From JANMZO01 sp963763135 (GTDB lineage: Bacteria; Actinomycetota; Acidimicrobiia; Acidimicrobiales; JANYDT01), in NCBI GenBank assembly GCA_963763135.1, contig CAVXNJ010000004.1, positions 1,240,001-1,304,000 on the forward strand: 64,000 bases of DNA. Direction: 5' to 3'. The notes under the pieces are model-generated. The model was not told the origin of the DNA and made no database searches. It saw only the letters and a program-made list of their open reading frames with translations. This document shows, piece by piece, positions 18,540 through 27,419 of this stretch. A program made the position numbers and the translations under genes. Each line of letters opens with the position of its first letter. The first letter of the stretch is position 1.

Positions 18540-21264
18540 CGGCCCAACTCGCTCCCCACGAGACATTTACCTCGAGCGGAACGTCGAGGCGACAGGCTCC
18601 GCGCAAGGTGTCGATCGTAAGTGTGCCTACTGCTTCGCGCTCATCGGGTTTTACCTCGACGACCACCTCGTCGTGGACCTGCAGAATCACCTTGCTGGCG
18701 TAACCACCCTCAAGCAGTTTGCGGTCCAACTCCACAAGCGCCACTTTGAAAATGTCTGCCGCCAAACCTTGAATACCCGCGTTCATAGCCTGTCGTTCGG
18801 CGGCCGACCGGCGCGAGTAGTTCGGTGACTGGAGGTCAGGAATCAGACGCCGACGACCGAACAGGGTCTCGGTGTAACCCTTGTTTCGGGCATCGGCGAC
18901 AGCAGCGTCCATGTAGCTCTTCACCTTCGGGAACGCCACGAAGTAGGCGTCGAGGATCTCGGAGGCCTCCTTCACCGGCACCCCCAGTCGTTGTGCGAGG
19001 CCGTATGACTCCATTCCGTACGCCAGCCCGTAGGAGACCATCTTGGCCTTCGAGCGCATCGCGAGCGTCACGCCATCGGCCTCGACGTGGAAGATGCGCT
19101 TCGCTGTTTCGGAATGGACGTCGGCGCCGCTCGTGAACGCTTCGACCAGGCCCGGGTCGGCCGCGAGATGGGCGATGACGCGCAACTCGATCTGGTTGTA
19201 GTCGGCGACGAGGAACTCACACCCATCCGCCGGAATGAACGCCCTACGAAACTGACGGCCCTCTTCGCTGCGAATCGGAATGTTGTGCAGGTTCGGACGG
19301 TCGGAGCTCAATCGACCCGTGCGGGCCACGGTTTGATTGAACGTCGCGTGGATCCGACCGTCGCTGGCAACCTCGGCCAACAGGCTCTCGCCGTAGGTCG
19401 AGCGAAGCTTTTCGACTTCGCGATAACGGATCAGCGTGTCAACGATCGGGTGCTCGTTGCGGATCTTCTCGAGGGCCTGGGCGTCGGTCGAGTAACCCGT
19501 CTTGGTCTTCTTGTCGGTCTTCAGGCCGAGCTTGTCGAAGAGAATCGTGCGGAGTTGGGGTACGGAGTTCACGACGAACTTCTCCCCCGCCAGTTCCTGA
19601 ACCTGTGCTTCAAGCTCACGGGCCTGCTGGGTCAGCGATTGCGAGAGTTCCTTGAGGTAGGTGGTGTCTACGCGCACGCCAACAGCTTCCATACGAGCGA
19701 GAACTCCGACAAGCGGCCGTTCGATATCGAGGTAGAGATCTTCGAGACCGCGGGCGGAAAGTGCAGCGCGCATAGGTTCGACCAGGCGCGCCACCGCAAC
19801 GGCCTTCCGAGCGGTCGCGTCGATGGGGTCTTCCACCGCGCCGGTGAAGTCGAGCTGACCGGTCGGCGCCGACTCCGCCGCCCGAAGATCGAGCTGCGCA
19901 TAGCGGAGCGCGAGTTCCTCCAACGCATAGACGTTTTCGGCGGGATCGAGAAGGTAACCCGCAACGGCGGTATCGAGGTTCAGGGCATCACCCACAGGAC
20001 CACCGACGAGCGTTTCCGCGAAACCCGGATCGGGATCCAAGGAAATACCCGACTCGTGAAGGGAACGAAGAAGCTCCTTCATTCTATGCGCGCTTACAGA
20101 AAGCGTAGGCTGTTGGAACAGCTTGCGAACCGAGTCCGCCGTTGCGGGATCTTGGAGCGACTCCGCCGGGAGCCACCAAGTTCCGCCTTCGGGAATGGCA
20201 AACACCAGACCCTCGAATGTCGATCGGGATTCGGCTCCATGCCACTGGCCGGCGACACCAACGGACTCCGCCTCCAGCAGTTCGGCGAACACGCCCTCGC
20301 CCATCGGCAGAACAAGGACGTCGAGTCGCTCGCCATCGGCAACCGGCTTCGCTTCCGAACCACTCCCCCAGATCGAGTGGAACGCATCGAGAATCCGGTC
20401 GGTGAGAGCACGGAACTCCAGTGTTTTGAACAGCTCTTTCGCCGCCTCGAGGTTCGGAGTCGGCGCCCGCAGTTCGTCGATGTTCACGTCGGGAACATCA
20501 CGAATGAGCGGGGTGGCTTTCGCGTTGCTGAACACCTGCTCCTTCGCATTGCCCAACGATTCCCGGAGCTTCGGCGTCAGCTTGGCGAGGTTCTCGTAGA
20601 TGCCTTCAAGATCGCCATAGTCGTTGATCAGTTTCGCCGCGGTCTTCTCTCCCACACCGGGAACGCCAGGCAGGTTGTCGGAGGCGTCACCCCGCAAGGA
20701 CGCGTAGTTCGCGTACTTCGAGGGAGTTACACCCGTGCGCTCGAGAATGCCCGCTTCGTCGTAAAGCGCGTAGTCGGAAACGCCGCGTTTGTTGTAGAGC
20801 ACGCGGATGGAACCGGATGTTCCGGGTTTCGCGTCCTGCACGAGTTGATAGCTGTCGCGGTCGCCGGTCACGATGATCATGTCATCGCCGTTTGCCATGC
20901 CCTGCGTGGCCAGTGTGGCAAGAATGTCGTCGGCTTCGAATCCGACCTTCTCGTAGACCGGGAGACCGAGCGACTCGATCACCTGCCGGACGAGGCCCAT
21001 CTGTTGACGAAGGATGTCGGGAGTTTCCTTACGACCCGCCTTGTAGTCAACAACCATCTCATGGCGAAACGTTGGTTCCGGGCGGTCGAAGGTGACTCCG
21101 ACGACGTCGGGTTTGTGTTCGTTCAACATGAACTGCAGCATCGAGGTGAACCCGAAAACCGCATTGGTGACCTGGCCCGATGCTGTTGCCATGTCGCTCG
21201 GCAGTGCATAGAACGCACGGTAGGTAAGTGAGTTGCCGTCGAGCAACATGATCTTTCGAGCCAT
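18526..21264 (-). CDS. polA: DNA polymerase I
   Basis: 912 aa. Performs Okazaki-fragment maturation and repair synthesis. The N-terminal 5'-3' exonuclease domain is intact (MLLDGNSLTYRAFYALP, VTGDRDSYQLV, LRGDASDNLPGVPGVGEKTA). The middle 3'-5' exonuclease-like domain lacks the usual acidic catalytic motif (no DTET-like segment around residue 330), so proofreading is probably absent, as in other actinobacterial PolA. The polymerase domain has motif A (FLVADYNQIELRVIAHLA), motif B (RSKAKMVSYGLAYGMESYGL) and motif C (LQVHDEVVVEV). It is encoded opposite the surrounding plus-strand genes, with a coupled methyltransferase downstream. Confidence 0.97.
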   Translation of the reverse strand: MARKIMLLDGNSLTYRAFYALPSDMATASGQVTNAVFGFTSMLQFMLNEHKPDVVGVTFDRPEPTFRHEMVVDYKAGRKETPDILRQQMGLVRQVIESLGLPVYEKVGFEADDILATLATQGMANGDDMIIVTGDRDSYQLVQDAKPGTSGSIRVLYNKRGVSDYALYDEAGILERTGVTPSKYANYASLRGDASDNLPGVPGVGEKTAAKLINDYGDLEGIYENLAKLTPKLRESLGNAKEQVFSNAKATPLIRDVPDVNIDELRAPTPNLEAAKELFKTLEFRALTDRILDAFHSIWGSGSEAKPVADGERLDVLVLPMGEGVFAELLEAESVGVAGQWHGAESRSTFEGLVFAIPEGGTWWLPAESLQDPATADSVRKLFQQPTLSVSAHRMKELLRSLHESGISLDPDPGFAETLVGGPVGDALNLDTAVAGYLLDPAENVYALEELALRYAQLDLRAAESAPTGQLDFTGAVEDPIDATARKAVAVARLVEPMRAALSARGLEDLYLDIERPLVGVLARMEAVGVRVDTTYLKELSQSLTQQARELEAQVQELAGEKFVVNSVPQLRTILFDKLGLKTDKKTKTGYSTDAQALEKIRNEHPIVDTLIRYREVEKLRSTYGESLLAEVASDGRIHATFNQTVARTGRLSSDRPNLHNIPIRSEEGRQFRRAFIPADGCEFLVADYNQIELRVIAHLAADPGLVEAFTSGADVHSETAKRIFHVEADGVTLAMRSKAKMVSYGLAYGMESYGLAQRLGVPVKEASEILDAYFVAFPKVKSYMDAAVADARNKGYTETLFGRRRLIPDLQSPNYSRRSAAERQAMNAGIQGLAADIFKVALVELDRKLLEGGYASKVILQVHDEVVVEVKPDEREAVGTLTIDTLRGACRLDVPLEVNVSWGASWADAKG

Positions 21265-21334
21265 GCCGCGATGCTACGTGGGGTTCGGCGGGTTCAGGAG
21301 CCGCGCTTCCACCCTCGCCCGGTTTCGTGCGGGA

Positions 21335-21988
21335 CTACACCGTCTCGTCCGGTACGCCTCGGTCGACGATTGCCTGCGCCACCGCTTTCATCGTCGACCT
21401 CGAGTTCATCGCCGAGCGTTGAATCTCGGCGAAGGCCTCCGACTCGGTCAGGCCGCTCTTGAGCAGAACCGCTTTGGCCTGATCGATGAGCTTGCGGGTC
21501 GCTAGACGATCCTCCAGGTTGTGTACTTCCTGGCTCAGCGCAGCACGTTCACGATGCCGTGCCACCGCCACTTCGATCGCCGCAACCAACTCGGGCTTTT
21601 GAAACGGCTTCATCAGATAGGCGAGCACGCCGGCATCTCGAGCCGACTCGATCAGGTCCCGCTGGCTGAACGCCGTCAGGACGATGACGCCGCTCAACGC
21701 TTCGTCTACGACAACCCGAGCGGCGCTGACGCCGTCGAGACCCGGCATTTTGATGTCGAAGATGGCCAAGTCGGGTCGGAGCATTCGGACAAGTTCGATG
21801 GCGTCGTCGCCGCGACTGGCTTCGCCGACTACTTCGTAGCCTTCTTCCGCCAGCATTTCCACCAGATCCAGTCGAATGATCGCCTCGTCTTCGGCCACCA
21901 CGATCCGTAACGGCGCAGGTATCGGAGCGGTGGGCGATGTCAGGACAGGCGGCGTTGAGGGTGCCGGTGAAGGAATCGCGCCGTTCAT
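21335..21988 (-). CDS. pdtaR: ANTAR-domain response regulator (PdtaR-like)
   Basis: 217 aa. A receiver domain (acidic pair in VVAEDEAIIRLDL, phospho-acceptor Asp78 in LAIFDIKMPG, Lys in AYLMKPFQKPELV) is joined through a helix to a C-terminal ANTAR RNA-binding domain (LEDRLATRKLIDQAKAVLLK, then SEAFAEIQRSAMNSR). Such proteins act as antiterminators by binding paired hairpins in nascent RNA. Location next to polA matches Rv1626/PdtaR of Mycobacterium, supporting orthology. The first 25 residues are a Pro/Thr/Ala-rich lead. The start codon overlaps the stop of the upstream coiled-coil gene (ATGA). Confidence 0.92.
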   Translation of the reverse strand: MNGAIPSPAPSTPPVLTSPTAPIPAPLRIVVAEDEAIIRLDLVEMLAEEGYEVVGEASRGDDAIELVRMLRPDLAIFDIKMPGLDGVSAARVVVDEALSGVIVLTAFSQRDLIESARDAGVLAYLMKPFQKPELVAAIEVAVARHRERAALSQEVHNLEDRLATRKLIDQAKAVLLKSGLTESEAFAEIQRSAMNSRSTMKAVAQAIVDRGVPDETV

Positions 21989-22275
21989 TTCTTCGATGCG
22001 CTCAACTGGTCGAGCAACTCGTCCTGTTTGGCGCTCAGCGCGCGAATCCTGGAGCGGAGATCCTCACGAGCCTTTTGGAGGACTTCGACCTGATGAGCGG
22101 CTTCGGCGTAGTCGTGGTCAGCGTCGACCCGATCCGCCATGCGAGAGAGGGTCTGGAGGTCATCGGCATCGGATACGAACGAATCGACTTCATAGTCGAG
22201 CCGGACGAGGTCTTCCCGAGCGCTACGCAGGCGTGCGGTCGTTTGCTTCAGTTGTCGTTCGATGAGCCAACGCAT
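21985..22275 (-). CDS. Small coiled-coil protein coupled to the ANTAR regulator
   Basis: 96 aa from ATG 22275 (MRWLIERQLKQTTARLRSAR). The whole length is heptad-like, charged and helical (REDLVRLDYEVDSFVSDADD, then EVLQKAREDLRSRIRALSAK), so a coiled coil is expected. No enzymatic motif. Its stop overlaps the ANTAR regulator start by ATGA, implying stoichiometric expression. I do not recognise a named family. A longer upstream start in the same frame would add low-complexity sequence and is less likely. Confidence 0.72.
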   Translation of the reverse strand: MRWLIERQLKQTTARLRSAREDLVRLDYEVDSFVSDADDLQTLSRMADRVDADHDYAEAAHQVEVLQKAREDLRSRIRALSAKQDELLDQLSASKK

Positions 22276-22294
22276 CGCAGCACAGGGTACGGGG

Positions 22295-23118
22295 TCACGG
22301 GCGCGAGGCCATTGACCATTTCCAGGTAACGGTCTGCTCGCGGGTTTCGTACATCCCGAGATAGGCCGACTCGGGGCGAACTTCGGTTGGGTTTGGCGGC
22401 CCCGACTGGGGTTCGACACAAATCGCGTTTTCCGGGTCGTACATCACGACAAACGGACAATCATGAAGCACTTCGACCGAGAGGGCCCCCGGCCAGTCAA
22501 GGCGGATGTCACCCACCCCTTCGAAGCAGTCGTCCCATGGACGAGGCTTCACCGTGGCGAGTTTCCCGCTCGGGATGTAATCGTCGTCTCGCGTGAATAC
22601 CTTGGCCGACGACATGTCGGCGTGCAGTTCGAGCGAGCCACCAACCCCCAGATCTCGTCGGAACCAGGGGTGCCAACCGAACGTCACCGGTTGGTTTCTG
22701 GAACCACCGGTCACCGTGATCTGTTGGACCAGGCGGTCGTTTCGCAATTGCATGATGTGGGTCACCGTGCCCGGGAACGGCCACGGATCAACGAGGCGAA
22801 GCCCGAGAACCAGCGTGTTGGGGTTGTGGGCCAGGACTTCCCATGGCACGTCGTAACCCGTGCCATGGATCGCGTGGGGCTCCATGTTGATCGGCATCTC
22901 GTAGGTCGTACCTTCGAACGTGAATCGGCCACGCCGAACGCGCCCGCGAAGGGAACCATCGGGTACGAACCCCAACCGAACGGGTGGTTACCGCCATCTC
23001 GCTCAACGAGCAACTGCATGCCGTCTACCGTCCACGACGCAAGGCGGCCGCCAGCCATCGGATCGACCGTGATCGCGGCCGGTCCAGCCGCGATCGTGAG
23101 AAGCGAAGGATTCGACAT
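22295..23118 (-). pseudogene. Aldose 1-epimerase-like gene with one frameshift
   Basis: Starts at ATG 23118 (MSNPSLLTIAAGPAAITVDP). The N-terminal part has the GGRLASWTVDG and HPFGWGSYPMVPFAG segments of galactose-mutarotase-fold proteins. It then shifts frame near 22943 and continues as RVRRGRFTFEGTTYEMPINM, EPHAIHGTGYDVPW, VTFGWHPWFRRDLG and FVVMYDPENAICVEPQSGPP to the stop at 22295. The conserved histidines (AIHG, GWHPWF) and the C-terminal CVEPQSGPPN are all present, so one missing base is the only visible lesion. An intact protein would be about 274 aa. Divergent from malQ, in keeping with a sugar-metabolism role. Confidence 0.85.
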
Positions 23119-23239
23119 ACGACCATTCTGGTCGAGTTCACCCGGTCCGACGCGCCGCTGCGCGTCTCCACGCGATCACGTAGATACCTGGTCATCTCCC
23201 TGGCCTGAGGCCCGTGCGTGATGACGTAGCGTTTCCCCC

Positions 23240-25141
23240 ATGAACGCCGATGACTGGGGCATCGCCCACGGGTACACGAACGAAGACGGATCCTTTCATC
23301 CGGCGGACCCTGACGTTCAGCGCGCCATTCAGCGGTCGATGGGAGTGCAGGCGGGCCCCGACGGTTCTGTTCTTCCTCCCACTCCGACCACAGCCGTTGT
23401 GGTGCTCCATCCCGGCATGTCCTTCGCGGTCGACGAGGCTTCGACGCTCCGCTTCGAACACGGGGCCACGGAGACCGTTTCGGCAAACGCCACGCTGTTG
23501 GCCGACACCCTCCCGAACGGGTACCACCGCCTGGAACGGCTCGCCTCCGGCCGTACGACGACAATCATCAAAACACCAGGCGCCTGCGTTGTGCCTCCGG
23601 TGAAACCCGGTTGGGGTTGGGCCGTTCAGCTTTACGCGGCCCGGTCCAAACGGAGTTGGGGCATCGGCGATTTCTCCGACCTTCGAACACTCAGCGACTG
23701 GTCGGCGGCCCGTGGGGCGTCGATGGTTCTGGTCAACCCGCTTCATGCGCCATCACCGATTCTGAGCCAACAGCCGAGCCCGTACTTCCCGACGAGCCGG
23801 GTATACCGAAATCCGCTCTATCTGGACATCGCCGAAATCGACGGCGCCTCCGAACTCGCCGACTCAATCGATCCGCTGGCCCGCCTCGGCCAGCAGTTGA
23901 ACGATGACCGCCGCATAGACCGCGACGCGGTGTTTCGCCTCAAGTACCAGTCACTCGAACTTCTCTGGAAGCAGTGGCGCGAACGTCCGACGGATTCCGC
24001 CGGATTTGCCGCTTACCAACAACTCGAGGGGCACCAACTCACCGACTTCGCCACGTTCTGTGCCATCGTCGAGCAGCGCCCAAGTTCGTGGTTCGATTGG
24101 CCCACCGAACTGAAACGACCCGAATCGCCCGCTGTGGCGGCGTTTCGCCAGGCCAACAGCGACCGCGTCGAGTTCCATGCGTGGGTGCAGTGGCAACTCG
24201 ACCGGCAACTCGCCACAGCGAGTGGTTCGCTCGATCTGATGACGGACCTGGCGATCGGCGTGGACCGCGGTGGTGCCGACGGTTGGATGTGGCAAGACAG
24301 CTTTGCGCTCGATATGAGCGTTGGCGCACCGCCTGACACGTTCAACACCAAGGGACAGGACTGGGGCCTGCCGCCCTTCGACCCGTGGAAGCTGAAGGCA
24401 CAGGCCTACGAGCCGTTTATCCGCACGGTTCGTGCGGCCTTCCGGCACGCCGGTGCGCTTCGCATCGATCACGTGATGGGTCTGTTCCGCTTGTATTGGA
24501 TCCCCAACGGCGAAAGCCCGACCAACGGATGCTATGTGTACACACCATTTCGCGATCTTCTCGGAATCGTTGCCTTGGAGTCGGTGCGAGCCGGAAGCTA
24601 CGTCGTCGGCGAAGACCTCGGAACGATTGAGCCTTACGTGCGGGAGGAACTGACCGCCACGAATGTTCTGTCGTACAAGCTGTCGCAGTTCGAGCCGGGT
24701 CCGAGCCGTGAGTTTCCGGAGATGGCCCTCGCGGCGATTACTACCCACGACCTTCCCACGATTCCCGGGCTGTGGACCGGAAGTGACCTTGCTGCGCAAC
24801 GTTCGATCGGCGTGCAACCCAACGAAGCCGGGATGCGATCGGTTCGCATCGAGCTTGCCGCCAAAGCCGGGTACACCGATGTCGCCGACCTCGGCGAACC
24901 GCCAAAACCCGGGGAACCGACCATTCCGGTGCTCGTTGAGGCTCTCTACCGGGAGCTGGCGACAGCTCCGTGCAAACTTCTCACGGCCACACTCGACGAC
25001 GCGCTCGGCGTCGAAGAACGCCCCAACATGCCGGGCACCATCGACGAGTGGCCGAACTGGCGTATCGCGCTTCCGGTAGACCTCGACACTGCGCTCGCCG
25101 ATCCATGCGTCGAAGCAGTCGCCCGGTCACTCAACCGCTGA
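23240..25141 (+). CDS. malQ: 4-alpha-glucanotransferase (amylomaltase)
   Basis: 633 aa, GH77 family. Transfers alpha-1,4-glucan segments between maltodextrins or glycogen. Family motifs: QLYAARSKRSWGIGDFSDL (about 132-150), NPLHAPSPILSQQPSPYFP, LRIDHVMGLFRLYWIP with the nucleophile Asp, VVGEDLGTIEPYVREEL with the acid/base Glu, and AAITTHDLPTIPGLWTG with the third carboxylate. The N-terminal region before residue 100 is the variable extension common in actinobacterial MalQ. The ATG at 23240 lies in a 121-bp divergent spacer with the epimerase gene. The stop region (CGCTGA...) is tandemly repeated in 9-bp units. Confidence 0.94.
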   Translation: MNADDWGIAHGYTNEDGSFHPADPDVQRAIQRSMGVQAGPDGSVLPPTPTTAVVVLHPGMSFAVDEASTLRFEHGATETVSANATLLADTLPNGYHRLERLASGRTTTIIKTPGACVVPPVKPGWGWAVQLYAARSKRSWGIGDFSDLRTLSDWSAARGASMVLVNPLHAPSPILSQQPSPYFPTSRVYRNPLYLDIAEIDGASELADSIDPLARLGQQLNDDRRIDRDAVFRLKYQSLELLWKQWRERPTDSAGFAAYQQLEGHQLTDFATFCAIVEQRPSSWFDWPTELKRPESPAVAAFRQANSDRVEFHAWVQWQLDRQLATASGSLDLMTDLAIGVDRGGADGWMWQDSFALDMSVGAPPDTFNTKGQDWGLPPFDPWKLKAQAYEPFIRTVRAAFRHAGALRIDHVMGLFRLYWIPNGESPTNGCYVYTPFRDLLGIVALESVRAGSYVVGEDLGTIEPYVREELTATNVLSYKLSQFEPGPSREFPEMALAAITTHDLPTIPGLWTGSDLAAQRSIGVQPNEAGMRSVRIELAAKAGYTDVADLGEPPKPGEPTIPVLVEALYRELATAPCKLLTATLDDALGVEERPNMPGTIDEWPNWRIALPVDLDTALADPCVEAVARSLNR

Positions 25142-25162
25142 AGACGCTGAAGAAGCTGAAGG
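25136..25162 (+). repeat. 9-bp tandem repeat over the malQ stop codon
   Basis: Units CGCTGAAGA (25136-25144), CGCTGAAGA (25145-25153) and AGCTGAAGG (25154-25162). The first contains the malQ stop TGA, and each later unit offers another in-frame TGA. Confidence 0.75.
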
Positions 25163-25222
25163 CGCCGACCCGCAGACTCTGTCCGGACCGCGGATGTCGG
25201 ACACGATGGAGCGGGCGGAGAT

Positions 25223-25909
25223 TCAGCCCACGCCGAGGCGTTCGCGAATCAGTTGCCCTATCAGCATCGCCACCTCGCGAACATCGGGCAGCGGTCCGCG
25301 GGCGGTGGCCAGGGGTTCGAGGGTGAAGAACACCTCGGTTGATCCGTTCGCGCGTCCCTGCAGACTGCACACCACGGAGATCGCGTCACCCGAGGTGCTG
25401 CGAACCAGGAACTCCAGGAATTCGAACGAGCTCCGGTCGACGTGGGTGACATCGCCAAGCCGGTGAGCGGCTTCAACCAACAATCCGTAGGCCTCATCGG
25501 CCGGACAATCAATCGCCAGTGTGTCGGACTCCACCAACCAAACCCCTGACGACGGGTCGACGTCGCCGGCATCGTCGTGCGTCGGCGCGGGTCCGGAATC
25601 AACCCTCGTCGCCACCGGCTCGGACACCGATTCACCGCGCTGAGCTGTTGCGACCGGTTCCGAGTACCGCGCGAACTCCTCGACGGTGGGCTCGCCCCGG
25701 GTAGCAGCGGAGACCGGTGTCGACGCCTGGAGCACGAGCTGGTAGGCCGCTATCAGCTCCCGGGTGTCCGCGGCCGCCCCAGCCTCGCCTCCTCGAACGT
25801 CGGGATGCAGCTCATGAAGCCGTTTGCGGTACGCGGACCGCAACTCTTCGGGCGAGCAGCCCTCATGAGTTCCGAGCAGGGACCGAGCATCGTCAATGTT
25901 CACCACCAT
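25223..25909 (-). CDS. J-domain protein
   Basis: 228 aa. Residues 1-60 form a DnaJ domain (IDDARSLLGTHEGCSPEELR, then RKRLHELHPDVRGGE), including the HPD tripeptide that stimulates Hsp70 ATPase. There is no glycine-rich or zinc-finger region, so it is a type III J protein, not DnaJ. After a Ser/Pro/Thr-rich linker (about 65-120), a C-terminal domain (about 125-225) has the alternating pattern of a small alpha/beta fold but matches nothing I recognise. Convergent with malQ. Confidence 0.78.
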   Translation of the reverse strand: MVVNIDDARSLLGTHEGCSPEELRSAYRKRLHELHPDVRGGEAGAAADTRELIAAYQLVLQASTPVSAATRGEPTVEEFARYSEPVATAQRGESVSEPVATRVDSGPAPTHDDAGDVDPSSGVWLVESDTLAIDCPADEAYGLLVEAAHRLGDVTHVDRSSFEFLEFLVRSTSGDAISVVCSLQGRANGSTEVFFTLEPLATARGPLPDVREVAMLIGQLIRERLGVG

Positions 25910-25970
25910 GAAGGCTAAACGTCACCACACCGCTTAACCATCCACTAGGGTGTTTCCGCTGAGAAGTCCC

Positions 25971-26053
25971 GCCCGAGTGGCGAAATGGCAGACGCGGCAG
26001 ACTCAAAATCTGTTGTCCGTGAGGACGTGCCGGTTCAAGTCCGGCCTCGGGTA
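25971..26053 (+). tRNA. tRNA-Leu (anticodon CAA)
   Basis: Acceptor arm GCCCGAG pairs with CTCGGGT (one G-U at the end), with discriminator A at 26053. The anticodon stem-loop is GCAGA-CTCAAAA-TCTGT, giving CAA at loop positions 3-5. A long variable arm (TTGTCCGTGAGGACG) shows a class II tRNA. The T arm CCGG-TTCAAGT-CCGG is perfect. No CCA is encoded. Confidence 0.95.
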
Positions 26054-26101
26054 CTTACTCAGCCCTGTTCCGCCAACGCGGAACCGCCGCCGCCGAGTTG
26101 G

Positions 26102-27073
26102 TTACTCGTGAGTAGTCGGCTCTTTCGGTCCCTTGCGCACGCTGGCCACGATGCCGACGGTGAGCGCCACAACGATCACCCCGAGCGAGATCGCAGTCGA
26201 GATGTGCACGTAGTGACTCAGGATCATCTTCACCCCTACGAACAGCAAGATGACGCCCAGCGCGTCTGAGAGATATTCGAAGCGATCCTTGGCGTTGGCG
26301 AGCAGGAAATACATTGCCCGTAGACCAAGAATGGCAAACGCATTCGATGAAAACACGATGAACGGTTCGTGCGAGATCGCAAGAATCGCGGGAACGGAAT
26401 CGACTGCGAAGATCACATCGCTCAGCTCGATGACCACCAATGCAGCGAAGAGCGGTGTCGCGAAACGAACTGCATTCTTCCGGGTGAAGAACTTCTGTCC
26501 GTCGTATTCGTCAGTCACCGGCACAAACCGCTTCAACAGCGAAAGACCAGGCGTCTTTGCTTCCTCCGCCTCGCCCTCTTCTCCCTCTCGCAGGATCTTC
26601 CAACCCGTCCACACCAGAAACACCCCGAACACGATCATCAACCACCAGAAACGGTTGATCAACGCCGTGCCGGCAAATATGAATACCGCACGGAGCGCAA
26701 GAGCACCGAAGATTCCCCAGAACAGCACTCGGTGCTGGAATTTCAGCGGAATAGCCATCGTCGTGAACAGCAAAGACCAGACGAAGACGTTGTCGACACT
26801 CAGGGCTTTCTCAATGACATAGCCCGAGAGATATTCGCCAAATGCGCCGGATCCGAACCCGATTAAAATCACGGCAGAAAACGACAGACCGCACGTGATC
26901 CAGATGAGTGTCTCGGTCAGGGCCTGCTTGTTCGTCGGTGCGTGGGCGTCGCGGTGACGCACGAGATCAATCGCCAGGAGGGTCAACAGGATGGCCAACA
27001 AACCCGCCCACGCCCAGCTGGGAACATCGATGTCGACAAAATTCTTCTTCGCGGCGGACGAAGCGAGAAACAC
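26102..27073 (-). CDS. TerC/Alx-family integral membrane protein
   Basis: 323 aa with about eight membrane helices. TerC/Alx proteins are linked to manganese export, tellurite resistance and metallation of exported enzymes. The family signatures are present: EKALSVDNVFVWSLLF in the third helix region and IELSDVIFAVDSVPAILAIS later, whose acidic residues are thought to bind metal. The start is GTG at 27073 with AGGAG upstream. An A/T-centred inverted repeat lies 44 bp upstream. I looked for a yybP-ykoY manganese riboswitch before the gene and did not find its consensus. Confidence 0.9.
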   Translation of the reverse strand: MFLASSAAKKNFVDIDVPSWAWAGLLAILLTLLAIDLVRHRDAHAPTNKQALTETLIWITCGLSFSAVILIGFGSGAFGEYLSGYVIEKALSVDNVFVWSLLFTTMAIPLKFQHRVLFWGIFGALALRAVFIFAGTALINRFWWLMIVFGVFLVWTGWKILREGEEGEAEEAKTPGLSLLKRFVPVTDEYDGQKFFTRKNAVRFATPLFAALVVIELSDVIFAVDSVPAILAISHEPFIVFSSNAFAILGLRAMYFLLANAKDRFEYLSDALGVILLFVGVKMILSHYVHISTAISLGVIVVALTVGIVASVRKGPKEPTTHE

Positions 27074-27419
27074 TGGAACTCCTGAATTCGGGGAAGGAAA
27101 GAGCTTACGGCCCTTAACGCGAAATTCGCGTCAAGACCACCTATCTCGGCTGACTGCGCCCAAAACTGTCACGCAATCGGGGCGTTCCTACGCAGAGTGA
27201 TTCCGGCCTCATGTGGGAACGGTCTTCGACGACCCGCGCCACGCGTGCTCGCGCACCTACGCATAGTGACGAACATCCGGGAATGCAACACAGATGTAAC
27301 CGAACGCGACCTCGTTTGGTCGTAACCTACGGCGTACCGCCAAACGGGAATTCCGCCGTTCATTTTCCATTCATCGACCGACGAACCACAGTTCTGCTTT
27401 CCGCCAGCACAAGGACACC
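27074..27419. promoter_or_regulatory. Divergent terC-fabD control region
   Basis: A 346-bp spacer without a credible gene. Two 14-bp direct repeats differing at one position, CCTACGCAGAGTGA (27187-27200) and CCTACGCATAGTGA (27256-27269), lie on the fabD side. An inverted repeat ACGCGAA-A-TTCGCGT (27117-27131) lies on the terC side. These are candidate operators; no regulator can be assigned from sequence alone. Confidence 0.45.

Noticed and set aside
27074..27200. yybP-ykoY manganese riboswitch before the TerC gene
   Set aside because: The conserved core sequences of that riboswitch were not found on the minus strand upstream of the start.
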